From the NCBI GenBank assembly GCA_002505455.1, contig DAVB01000067.1, positions 1 through 34,541 on the forward strand: a stretch of DNA of 34,541 bases, given 5' to 3'. The stretch comes from Euryarchaeota archaeon UBA52 (GTDB lineage: Archaea > Thermoplasmatota > Poseidoniia > Poseidoniales > Thalassarchaeaceae). The notes below the pieces were generated by a model. The model searched no databases. It saw only the letters and a list, made by a program, of their open reading frames with translations, and was not told the DNA's origin. This document shows, one piece after another, positions 8,885-16,275 of the stretch (within the stretch, counting starts at the first letter, position 1; every line of letters begins with the position of its first letter). Both the position numbers and the translations under genes were made by a program.

Positions 8885-10039
8885 TCAATTGTCTTTTCGA
8901 GATATCCTCTCAATGACCTTAGCAACCCTATCCATGCCCCGGTCAATATCGGATTTCGAGATGGTGTATGCGAAACGCAAGTGCCCCTCGCCTGCTTCGC
9001 CGAATGCAGACCCTGGGCTACAAAGAACTCCCTCAGAGAGCATTTCCATGGCCATTTCTTCACTCGTCATGCCATTGGCATCTATCTTTGGAAAAACGTA
9101 GAAAGCCCCCTCAGGCACGTGGCACGAGACTCCTTCCATCTCATTCAAACGGGAGCATATGAGGTCCCTTCTGGTTTGGAATTCCTCCCTCATCTTATCA
9201 GGATACTCTGAAGCCTGCTCCATGGCAGCAAGGACTGCGTACTGCATTGCGTCGTTTGAGCAGGCGGTTACATAGTACTGCATTTTAGTAACCTGCTCCA
9301 TCGCCTCAGGATTGGGCGATAGGACGTAACCAATCCTCCACCCAGTCATGGCAAAAGTCTTCGAGAATGAGTTCAGCATAATGACTCGGTCGTATCCAGC
9401 GCCCAGAAAGGAAACATGATCGCCGCCGTAGACTATCTTGTCGTATACTTCATCGGTCACTATCCACAAATCATGTTTTGCTGCGAATGAAGCAAGCATA
9501 TCTCGCTGATCCGTATTGACGGTTGCTCCAGTGGGGTTGCTTGGAAAGTTGTAAAGAATGGCGACGGTACTATCTGTGACCAATGCCTCGAGATCTTCTA
9601 CATCTGGCACGAATTCATTCTCGAATCTACACGGATAGGTGATTGCACGCCCGCCGCATATGGTAACATCGGGGGGATAGAGGGGGAAATATGGCTCCGG
9701 TATGAGGACCTCGTCGTCGGGATTTACGATTGCAAGGAATATGTCCAGAAGCGCATTCGTGCCACTCATGGTCATGCATACACTTGACTCGTCGAGACCG
9801 GGTTCCAAATGCTGCCAAGACTCGGCGATCTTTCGTCTCAACTCAGGGAGACCTCCTGTGGAGGTGTACTTGTTATGGCCATTCAACATGGCATTGTGAA
9901 ATTCATTGATGGCTACTGCTGGAGGTTGGAAATCTGGTTCGCCCAATCCAAACTGAATTGCGTCGTCTCCAGCCATATCGAACATTCGTCGGATTCCAGT
10001 GGGTTTGATGGCACGTGCCCTGTCGGAGAAACCCGCCAT
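8885..10039 (-). CDS. Class I/II PLP-dependent aminotransferase (aspartate aminotransferase-like)
   Basis: The 384-aa enzyme (start ATG 10039; a GTG at 10048 would add three residues) is a fold-type I aminotransferase moving amino groups between an amino acid and a 2-oxoacid. Visible motifs are FGLGEPDFQPP near the N-terminus, YTSTGGLPELRRKIA, the PLP-binding NFPSNPTG, TDEVYDKI (Asp that contacts the pyridine nitrogen), and the Schiff-base lysine in SFSKTFAMTGWRIGY. A C-terminal GHLRFAYT segment holds the Arg that binds the substrate carboxylate. The overall pattern matches the archaeal AspAT Igamma group, so aspartate is a likely substrate, but related enzymes use other amino acids. A TATA-like TTCATATCC lies about 29 bp upstream of the ATG, which would suit a leaderless transcript. 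Confidence 0.9.
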   Translation of the reverse strand: MAGFSDRARAIKPTGIRRMFDMAGDDAIQFGLGEPDFQPPAVAINEFHNAMLNGHNKYTSTGGLPELRRKIAESWQHLEPGLDESSVCMTMSGTNALLDIFLAIVNPDDEVLIPEPYFPLYPPDVTICGGRAITYPCRFENEFVPDVEDLEALVTDSTVAILYNFPSNPTGATVNTDQRDMLASFAAKHDLWIVTDEVYDKIVYGGDHVSFLGAGYDRVIMLNSFSKTFAMTGWRIGYVLSPNPEAMEQVTKMQYYVTACSNDAMQYAVLAAMEQASEYPDKMREEFQTRRDLICSRLNEMEGVSCHVPEGAFYVFPKIDANGMTSEEMAMEMLSEGVLCSPGSAFGEAGEGHLRFAYTISKSDIDRGMDRVAKVIERISRKDN

Positions 10040-10109
10040 GAGGCGCACGTGGTGGCTCTAGGGATATGAACTACCGCATCAAAATGGGATTTGCATCAAT
10101 AGGCTAATT

Positions 10110-10298
10110 TGGTGGGGGCACTGGGATTTGAACCCAGACTAGCGGGTTTCTTCCGCTCAGCACGCACCTGGGCGATGCGCACTCTCGGGTCGCGACGGGT
10201 CGGTGCTCCAGTTGGTCATCATGTCCATCAGGAAACCCACGCGTCGTCATCCCCGTGCAACTGGAGCCCACAGTACTACCAGGTTATACTATACCCCC
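10110..10298 (-). tRNA. trnW: tRNA-Trp (anticodon CCA) with a 113-nt intron and encoded CCA
   Basis: Exon 1 is 10298-10261 and exon 2 is 10147-10110. The acceptor stem GGGGGTA/TGCCCCC pairs at 7 positions (one G-T); the D arm is GTAT/GTAC; the anticodon stem GTGGG/CCCGC encloses the loop CTCCAGA with anticodon CCA; the T arm is CTGGG-TTCAAAT-CCCAG. The discriminator base is A and the 3' CCA is genome-encoded. The intron interrupts between positions 37 and 38, the standard archaeal site. A bulge-helix-bulge can be drawn with the anticodon stem as outer helix, CTCC against GAAG (one mismatch) as the central 4-bp helix, and AAA as the 3' bulge. The intron contains a box C/D guide RNA, annotated separately. 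A tryptophan tRNA with such an intron is well known in Euryarchaeota. Confidence 0.95.
10195..10256 (-). ncRNA. Box C/D sRNA inside the tRNA-Trp intron, guiding positions 34 and 39
   Basis: Read on the minus strand: stem ACGGG (10256-10252), box C ATGACGA (10250-10244), 12-nt guide, box D' CTGA (10231-10228), box C' ATGATGA (10222-10216), 12-nt guide, box D CCGA (10203-10200), stem CCCGT (10199-10195). Both guides are exactly 12 nt, the compact archaeal geometry. By the D+5 rule the D guide (CCAACTGGAGCA) pairs across the exon 1-intron junction and places C34 opposite its fifth base; the D' guide pairs across the intron-exon 2 junction and places C39 there. In Haloferax the tRNA-Trp intron guides 2'-O-methylation of residues 34 and 39, so the targets match. 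Box C and box D are each one base off consensus, at the two positions that face each other in the kink-turn. The rest of the intron (10194-10148) forms an extra hairpin, GTGCGCA with TGCGTGC. Confidence 0.88.
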
Positions 10299-10347
10299 AT
10301 TGGGTGTATCGCCCTGAAGTTAGACGCTTATCATCGTCTCGGTCAAA

Positions 10348-12705
10348 TCACATAGACGTTGAGAGTATTAGAAGGGTATCTCGAACGGTCCACCAGAGCC
10401 CGATTGCAATGATTCCTGCTCCCCAAGTTCGGATTCTTATCCTCACCGACATTGGACCGATGATTTGTGCTAGTCTGCCGAGAATGGAAACAATGAGCCT
10501 GCATACCACAACTATACCCCCTCCCATGATGCAAAAGGCGACTAGCGTCACAAAGCCCACAAGGGGTCCGAATATCGCGATGTTTGTCGAGGAGAGGACG
10601 CCCTGTGCCACGAGAGTCGGCTCTGCGATTGTGACTAGCAGGGCGGCCCATATCCCCATATGGACGTCGTCAGATACTTCTTCGGAGCTAGTCCATGATT
10701 TGTATGACTGAGGCAATCTTGAAAATATGGATCTTGATAATCGATCTATTGGTTCTACCATTCCTCTAGACAGGATACGGGATCCCATGAACATAGCAGA
10801 TATCCCCATGCCGATAGATACAGGGATCCATATTTTCTGGCCGAATATGCCTATGAGCAGGCATAGCGGTGCGAACCATAGCGCGAAACCCATTGATGCC
10901 AATGATACAGATAGCAGGGCCCCAGTCCCTGGAAATTCGCCCTCAACTGGGTCTCGGACACTCGAGCTCCTAGGCAGGGCCATCACCAAAAGCGGGAGGA
11001 ATATGAGGGAGAATGGCAACTTAGCGAAGGAAAATGCGTTTCCCAGCGCATCGTTACCGGATACAGAATCGAGTATCTCTGTGCTTGACATTGACCTAGG
11101 GCTCCAATGGGCCACAAAGCCATTCGAATCCAGGATGATGACTGCATCTGAAGGCCCGCTTGGAAGGCTTCTTCCAGCATCCTGAGAAGCCGTATCGAGA
11201 AGAATTGGCCATGATTCGTTAACATAAGCTGCATGTTCGTCCACGTCGATAGCGAGAAGATCAGGCGATGTTGCTATCTGCACGAATGCAATGTCTTTCT
11301 CGGCCAGATTCATGGCCAGGGAGAAATCTGCATATTGAGTCGCTGCATTGGGCGATCCAGGGGCGAAAACTCCCATTACCAAAGCATCGTGATCTTCGAG
11401 CAGCGAATCGAGAGAATGTGAGCCTCCGGAATGTGAAAGCAGGGTGAATGACGGCGGATGGCTTTCACTCCTAACTGGGCTATGGTCGATATGGCCCAGG
11501 GAATAAGCCGGAGCAGTGGTGGCGATTATCAGAACCAAGAGTAATCCGTAAACAGGCATCGGAAGTAATGCGTGTCGTATCCCAGCGATAACGCCGCCAA
11601 GCATGATCAATGGAATAAGTACAGCTGCAATTAACGAATTCATGAGGGGTTCTTCGTCGGGGTGGACTTGGAACCTGAGTACAGCATACGCTTCGCATTG
11701 CTCCGCATAGGGTCTGTCTGAGAGTTGGATGCAGACATCGATCATGTACCTCCCGGGATCCAAGGGATCAGATAGGCTCCAAGTCCTGAGAGACGCATTT
11801 GATTCTCCAACTGATGATCCGTGGGGGTCTTCAAAGTGATCGACTCGCAGATCTTCATCGTAGAACGAATGAACCATATCCGACCAGTCCTCATATGGAC
11901 CCACGATGTCAACTGTTTGAGTAGCGTAGTCAGACTGCCCCCAGGGCGATGATGGGTCGAACTCAATTCTCACAATTCGATTCAAATCTACTGTCTTGAA
12001 TATGGATGGGTTGAGGACGTCGCCTTCAATCACTATTCCTGAATGGGCATCGAAAGTACCCCAGTAAACGTGTCCAGTCTGAGCGCACTCGTGTTGAACT
12101 GACACCTGAAGCCCAATTGTGTCGCCAGGGCCCATGCTTACATTGACATCTTGCACCTCCACGGTAAAGAGGTGCGGCGCCGCAAACGACTCGTCCATCA
12201 CCAAAGTCTGGGTAGGGGCTTGATCCAGAATGGTGTATGACCCCATCACGAGAGAAACGTAGAATGTGGTTGTCGAGCCGAGAGGCGAACCGGGGAGAAT
12301 GTTGGACAGGCGACAGGCATCGGACTGGGTGGATAAGGATGCGAATAGTTCCACAGTGATGTTCCCGCTCAATCCAACAGGGCCCTCTAAAGGTTCAGAA
12401 TATATGTCGAAAAGCGTAGTGGGGAGTACCGAGGACGTCTTATCGAACTCGATGTCTCCTTCAGGTAAGCCTGTTACCATTGGCCATTCCCTATCGATTG
12501 TCGCGTCGCCGGGCACACCATTCAGAAATAACCTATGTTCTTGCGGCAATACCCACTCGGTACCAGGGCCATCTGAACTTTGAGCTGCTACATACCCGGA
12601 AGAAAGAGCCAGTAGTAGAGCAGTTGCGCCAATACATAAGACGGCCCTGCCTCCCATGATTGAGTGGCTGCGCGGGGTGCTGTTGAATGCTCGGTCCATA
12701 GGCAT
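10348..12705 (-). CDS. Membrane fusion protein: ectodomain, thioredoxin-fold domain without CxxC, C-terminal TM bundle
   Basis: The 785-aa protein has a signal peptide (hydrophobic run 22-41 ending VAAQ), an ectodomain to about 350 with two possible disulfide pairs, and two TM helices near 355-402. A redoxin-like domain follows (about 412-550: PPSFTLLSHSGG, then a beta strand and FAPGSPNAATQ, then ILDSNGFVAHW). About six TM helices (560-780) end the protein. The layout recalls DsbD/CcdA-type thiol-redox membrane proteins, but the site that would hold CxxC reads GSPNA, so disulfide exchange through that site is not possible. The last TM block contains only a few scattered cysteines. The start ATG overlaps the stop of the DUF92 gene (TGATG), which implies translational coupling. 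A shorter start at 12657 (MGGRAV...) would also give a signal peptide. The DsbD relation is tentative. Confidence 0.65.
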   Translation of the reverse strand: MPMDRAFNSTPRSHSIMGGRAVLCIGATALLLALSSGYVAAQSSDGPGTEWVLPQEHRLFLNGVPGDATIDREWPMVTGLPEGDIEFDKTSSVLPTTLFDIYSEPLEGPVGLSGNITVELFASLSTQSDACRLSNILPGSPLGSTTTFYVSLVMGSYTILDQAPTQTLVMDESFAAPHLFTVEVQDVNVSMGPGDTIGLQVSVQHECAQTGHVYWGTFDAHSGIVIEGDVLNPSIFKTVDLNRIVRIEFDPSSPWGQSDYATQTVDIVGPYEDWSDMVHSFYDEDLRVDHFEDPHGSSVGESNASLRTWSLSDPLDPGRYMIDVCIQLSDRPYAEQCEAYAVLRFQVHPDEEPLMNSLIAAVLIPLIMLGGVIAGIRHALLPMPVYGLLLVLIIATTAPAYSLGHIDHSPVRSESHPPSFTLLSHSGGSHSLDSLLEDHDALVMGVFAPGSPNAATQYADFSLAMNLAEKDIAFVQIATSPDLLAIDVDEHAAYVNESWPILLDTASQDAGRSLPSGPSDAVIILDSNGFVAHWSPRSMSSTEILDSVSGNDALGNAFSFAKLPFSLIFLPLLVMALPRSSSVRDPVEGEFPGTGALLSVSLASMGFALWFAPLCLLIGIFGQKIWIPVSIGMGISAMFMGSRILSRGMVEPIDRLSRSIFSRLPQSYKSWTSSEEVSDDVHMGIWAALLVTIAEPTLVAQGVLSSTNIAIFGPLVGFVTLVAFCIMGGGIVVVCRLIVSILGRLAQIIGPMSVRIRIRTWGAGIIAIGLWWTVRDTLLILSTSM

Positions 12706-13436
12706 CAGAATATCGCGACGTAGGTTATGCCCCCGGCTAAAGCGCCGAAAGAAGTAGCGAGGAAATTCACTGAATGTTTACCGAGTAATCCTCGATTCTC
12801 CAAAAGTTCCCCGAGTATGGAATCTATCTGGCATCCGATCCACCCCACGGTTGTAATTATCATGGCCGTTTGGAATAAGCCGCCTGGAAGATGTTCAGCC
12901 ATCAGTCCGATAGCGGCCATGGCGATCATGGCTGCACCTATTACGGATCCGAACATGCCAAGAGGGGACATGCCGCCATTGGACCCCGTAGGAACTGATC
13001 TTAGTGTAATTATGCTCCTTGTCCGACTGTCCATGACCCCTATTTCTGATGCCAAGGTATCGGAGAGTGCCACTGCCACGCTCGAAGAAAGTGCCAGGGC
13101 CCCCCACCCTGGTTCGCCATTGATCTCGTGGATAAGTACGGCGATCGCAGGGGCACCTCCATTGGCCAGTGCATTCCTCCATCCTCTCGACCCTTCGTTT
13201 GCCTCAGCGAAGCCCATGCTCTTCTTTTCATCATATTTCCAGCGGGTCGCAATCGATGCGGAGAGAAGAAAGAAGATCAGGAGTGCTAGCCATGTCCAGT
13301 GCCCCATGAAACCTATTATGCAGCCTATAACTGTGGCTGCTGCAAGACCTCCGGCGTCTAGCGCCCTCGTAACTATACAGACCCCGAGTAGACCAAAGAT
13401 TAGTGCGAGGAGGATGGTCTGGTCTGCAATCTCCAT
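12705..13436 (-). CDS. DUF92 family integral membrane protein
   Basis: The 243-aa protein has about six TM helices and the DUF92/TMEM19 signatures: GGAPAIAVLIH, the ALSDTLASEIG motif (about 122-132), and TRSIITLRSVPTGSNGGMSPLG with its Gly-rich NGG(M)S turn (about 137-158). Family members include plant VTE6, which phosphorylates phytyl phosphate with a nucleotide donor, so an isoprenyl-phosphate kinase role in lipid or quinone metabolism is conceivable. The archaeal members are uncharacterised as far as I know. It shares a single-base stop/start overlap with the redoxin-like fusion gene downstream and lies 64 bp after the PrsW-like gene, so the three probably form one minus-strand operon of membrane proteins. 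Confidence 0.85.
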   Translation of the reverse strand: MEIADQTILLALIFGLLGVCIVTRALDAGGLAAATVIGCIIGFMGHWTWLALLIFFLLSASIATRWKYDEKKSMGFAEANEGSRGWRNALANGGAPAIAVLIHEINGEPGWGALALSSSVAVALSDTLASEIGVMDSRTRSIITLRSVPTGSNGGMSPLGMFGSVIGAAMIAMAAIGLMAEHLPGGLFQTAMIITTVGWIGCQIDSILGELLENRGLLGKHSVNFLATSFGALAGGITYVAIF

Positions 13437-13500
13437 CGCTCGGCGCGTGGACTAATTGATGAAGAAGGATTCGACAACGAAGGTGCTTACTGGGCACTTC

Positions 13501-14967
13501 CTAGAGTGGAGAGTGTTTTCTCGACTCCCTCAAAGTTAGCAATATGACGGATATGACCATGCATAAGACCACTATTGCAGTCATCAGAAGCGATGCCCCC
13601 TCGCTAAATCCAACTTCCTCCGCGGCGGCGTAAGATCCCACGGACAACCCATTCCACAATGCATGGCCGAATACTGCAAAGCAGAAAGCGAGTGAAATGG
13701 GGCGTGAGGTTGTTTCTGCACTCGGTTCGTCAGATATGGCCTGTATCTCGCCTGTAAGATTTTTTGGATCGCGTGCAGACCAGATACCATCGGAAAGAGC
13801 GGCATGCAGGAATACTGGCGACTCAGTGAAACCCTCGCTCAGCCCGTCCCCGTCCACATCAACACCTATTTTCTCGACTGTGTCTATAACTCCAATTTGC
13901 GTCCTTGCAATTGCCAGGGAGAGTTTCATATTGAGCCCTCTTGAACCGACGAAACCCCCGATCGCAGAGCCCACCAAAGCGGTCCATAGAGCGTGAGCGG
14001 GTATCGAGCCCACGCCTCTGATCAAGGTTGTGGCTGCTAAACTAGCGGGGCCGCCTAAAAGAGAGCCGGCGATATACTGAACATTCTCAATGAGGGCGAA
14101 TCCTAAGCCTACACTGAAACCCACCATAAAACCGGATCTTGGCCCACGCAGTGTCGGTATGAACAGAAGGATCACCAGTGCCTTGCAGGTCTCTTCGATA
14201 ATAGGTGCGCCGACTGCTATGAGTGCCATGTCAGTCTGAATGGAGTTCCACGATTCGGGAATCATCCCAGGAGTTAGTAGGGAATTCGCTAGGAATGCTG
14301 GAAAGGCACTGATCATTCCTGCGACCAACCAACCTTCAGCTTGTACGCGTCTTATCGGTAGGCGCAATCTCCGACTTGCAACAGACCACCATGCAAGAAC
14401 TGGAATCGAAAAGCCGAGTAGCCACAGAGGTATAGCAAGCAAGATGAAAATGACAATCGCACCATCCGAAATTCCTGTCGAGGTCGTTGCTAATGAAAGT
14501 AATATACCTACGAATACGCATCCAAGAAATAGGACCCATGGACTCCACGAGGAAGGGAACTCCAATGGCGTGCCGTCAAGCAAGAGGTGCCGTTCCATCC
14601 TCGTAGGGTTCATCGTAGTGATTGAAGACGAATCAGGGCGATTATGGAGTGTTGAACCGTTGGAATCTGGTACGGCATTCCAGACCTGTATTACTGAGGG
14701 CCTGGTCAATCTGAGGACGAAAAGCACGAGGGGGAGTGCAAACAAGCCCCCGCCTATGATGAGGGCGGGATTCCATTCTAGAACGCCTATTGTGAGCATC
14801 AATGCTGCATAAAGCAACAAAAAGGCCGGTAAAACTGTCGCCATCATACGGCCATATGTCCTCCATGGGGCTGATTGGGAATGGATTAGGAGGCCGTACT
14901 TGGGAGGAGTTAGTTGGGCTGAGGGTGCTGGCTTGTGCACCCTTCCATCTGGACCTGTCCACCTCAT
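13501..14967 (-). CDS. PrsW-family intramembrane metalloprotease
   Basis: The open frame extends to 15081, but the ATG at 14967 has a GGTGAT ribosome site 3 nt upstream and removes an Arg-rich low-quality stretch, giving 488 aa. The PrsW signature is complete: EETCK (about 258-262) on one helix, GFSVGLGFALIENVQY (about 282-298) on the next, then His in PAHALWTALVG (about 325) and in GHALWNGLS (about 435). These residues are thought to form the metal-dependent active site that cleaves membrane proteins such as anti-sigma factors in bacteria. Between the last two motifs is a soluble insertion with a perfect EF-hand/dockerin-type loop DVDGDGLSEGF, absent from standard short PrsW proteins. An N-terminal cytoplasmic segment precedes the first TM. 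The substrate is unknown. Confidence 0.85.
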   Translation of the reverse strand: MRWTGPDGRVHKPAPSAQLTPPKYGLLIHSQSAPWRTYGRMMATVLPAFLLLYAALMLTIGVLEWNPALIIGGGLFALPLVLFVLRLTRPSVIQVWNAVPDSNGSTLHNRPDSSSITTMNPTRMERHLLLDGTPLEFPSSWSPWVLFLGCVFVGILLSLATTSTGISDGAIVIFILLAIPLWLLGFSIPVLAWWSVASRRLRLPIRRVQAEGWLVAGMISAFPAFLANSLLTPGMIPESWNSIQTDMALIAVGAPIIEETCKALVILLFIPTLRGPRSGFMVGFSVGLGFALIENVQYIAGSLLGGPASLAATTLIRGVGSIPAHALWTALVGSAIGGFVGSRGLNMKLSLAIARTQIGVIDTVEKIGVDVDGDGLSEGFTESPVFLHAALSDGIWSARDPKNLTGEIQAISDEPSAETTSRPISLAFCFAVFGHALWNGLSVGSYAAAEEVGFSEGASLLMTAIVVLCMVISVILLTLRESRKHSPL

Positions 14968-15081
14968 ATTATCACCCGGCCGCTCAGAGCGCCCATCACT
15001 CAGTGCCCTTTCGGCCCGGCTTGGTTCATCATCACAGCGACGACCTTGGCACAGAGGGCCCTTAACTTGGTATTGACGCAT

Positions 15082-15267
15082 TCACGAGGTGGTTCCACAA
15101 ACTCCACAATAGATTTCATTCCTAGATTCATCCTTCTGCATCGACCATTCGCCGCATGAAGGGCAGGGAGGCAGTCCTCTCTCAGAGGGCTTAACTGCAG
15201 GACCTCTCCTAATTTTTCGCTTTTTGGGAATGAACCACCCCTTCTTCGGCTTCTTGACCTTGGGCAT
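15082..15267 (-). CDS. Small zinc-ribbon protein
   Basis: From the ATG at 15267 this encodes 61 aa: a strongly basic N-terminal half (KVKKPKKGWFIPKKRKIRR) and a C-terminal zinc ribbon with CPSC and CGVC knuckles about 16 residues apart. The longer open frame up to 15396 overlaps the divergent oxidase promoter and start and is unlikely to be coding. A basic tail plus one zinc ribbon suggests a nucleic-acid-binding or ribosome-associated protein, but no specific family is recognised. It lies 114 bp upstream of the PrsW-like gene and is divergent to the oxidase gene (76 bp between starts). Confidence 0.8.
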   Translation of the reverse strand: MPKVKKPKKGWFIPKKRKIRRGPAVKPSERGLPPCPSCGEWSMQKDESRNEIYCGVCGTTS

Positions 15268-15343
15268 GTGTCGCTCATCCCACCGAGGGTTGGGCATTAG
15301 AAAGAGCCTTGCATCACCGGCAGCAGGAGGCTGTGGGGAGAGT

Positions 15344-16267
15344 ATGGCCTGTACAGTATTGGGAGGGGGCGTATCGGGCCTCAGCACTGGAATCAAACTT
15401 CTTGAAAGGGGCCTTGAAGTTCACCTTGTAGCTGAAAAACTGAGTCCGGAAACTGTATCAGACACAGCTGCAGCATGGTGGTATCCCTTTCTAGTTGAGC
15501 CGCTTATCAAGACGAACAGGTGGTCTTCTGAGAGTTTCAGGGAATTTGTCCGATTGATGAATGAAGAGGGTCTTGATTTCATCACGATGAGGATGGGGCG
15601 GGAGTATCTGAAGCAACCCTGCAGCGCTCCAGGTTGGAGTGAATCAATCGACCATTTCAGGATCCTAGAAGAGCATGAGGTCATGGACGGATATTCATTT
15701 GGATGGGAAATCGAGGCCCCGGTAATTGAGATGGGGTACTACATGCCTTGGCTGAGATCGAGATTCGAATCACTCGGCGGGACTATCGAGACTCGTAAGA
15801 TATCAAATTTCGAGGAATTAGAATCTAACTTGATCGTCAATTGTAGTGGCTTGGGCGCAAGGGAGATTTGCAGAGATGAGGAAGTAGTCCCGGTAAGGGG
15901 GCAAGTGGTGTATATCCAACAAGATCCAGGTTTTGGGAGATATGACCAGCAGCCTGAGTCATTGATTTATACAATTCCAAGGAGGGACGTCACCGTTTTA
16001 GGGGGAACTGCTCAGAAAGACGATTGGACGATCGAGGTTCGTAAGAAAGACGAGGAGGATATACTCGAAAAATGCGAATCTCTCTGGCCTGAACTGGACA
16101 GAAGCAAGATAGTGGGCAGAGCGGTCGGACTCAGACCCTCGAGGACCGAGGTTCGTTTGGAAAGCGAGTATCTCAATGGAAAGCGAGTCATCCACAATTA
16201 CGGCCACGGAGGTGCTGGCGTCACCTTGTCATGGGGGTGTGCAGACGAGGTTCTGAGGATGATATGA
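15344..16267 (+). CDS. FAD-dependent D-amino-acid oxidase family protein
   Basis: The ATG at 15344 (behind GGGGAG) gives 307 aa and places the Rossmann motif VLGGGVSGLSTG at residue 5; the frame is open further upstream but without homology. Family features: AAAWWYPF in the substrate/FAD region, VNCSGLGAREI (about 165-176), PVRGQVVYI, YTIPRRDVTVLGG, GLRPSRTEVRLE with the Arg expected to bind the substrate carboxylate, and the C-terminal NYGHGGAGVTLSWGCA that contacts FAD. Such enzymes oxidise neutral or acidic D-amino acids to imino acids with release of ammonia and peroxide. That would let the cell use D-amino acids from bacterial cell walls. Ammonia release next to glutamine synthetase, with which it converges at 8 bp, is suggestive but not proof of a shared pathway. 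Confidence 0.88.
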   Translation: MACTVLGGGVSGLSTGIKLLERGLEVHLVAEKLSPETVSDTAAAWWYPFLVEPLIKTNRWSSESFREFVRLMNEEGLDFITMRMGREYLKQPCSAPGWSESIDHFRILEEHEVMDGYSFGWEIEAPVIEMGYYMPWLRSRFESLGGTIETRKISNFEELESNLIVNCSGLGAREICRDEEVVPVRGQVVYIQQDPGFGRYDQQPESLIYTIPRRDVTVLGGTAQKDDWTIEVRKKDEEDILEKCESLWPELDRSKIVGRAVGLRPSRTEVRLESEYLNGKRVIHNYGHGGAGVTLSWGCADEVLRMI

Positions 16268-16275
16268 AAAGACAT

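Noticed and set aside
10157..10160. CTGA as the box D of the intronic sRNA
   Set aside because: It matches consensus, but the guide beside it pairs with no part of the tRNA, spacing to C' would be 55 nt, and no flanking stem forms with box C; CCGA at 10203-10200 satisfies spacing, stem and target rule.
10109..10711. 200-aa plus-strand open frame over the tRNA-Trp and the end of the redoxin-like gene
   Set aside because: It runs through a tRNA and an intronic sRNA and antisense to a well-supported membrane protein; its translation is low-complexity and not protein-like.
12727..13455. 242-aa plus-strand frame
   Set aside because: It is a full-length antisense shadow of the DUF92 gene, which carries the recognisable family motifs.
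14968..15081. N-terminal extension of the PrsW-like frame to 15081
   Set aside because: The extension is Arg/Asp-rich without homology, while the ATG at 14967 has a good GGTGAT ribosome site; I treated 14968-15081 as intergenic.
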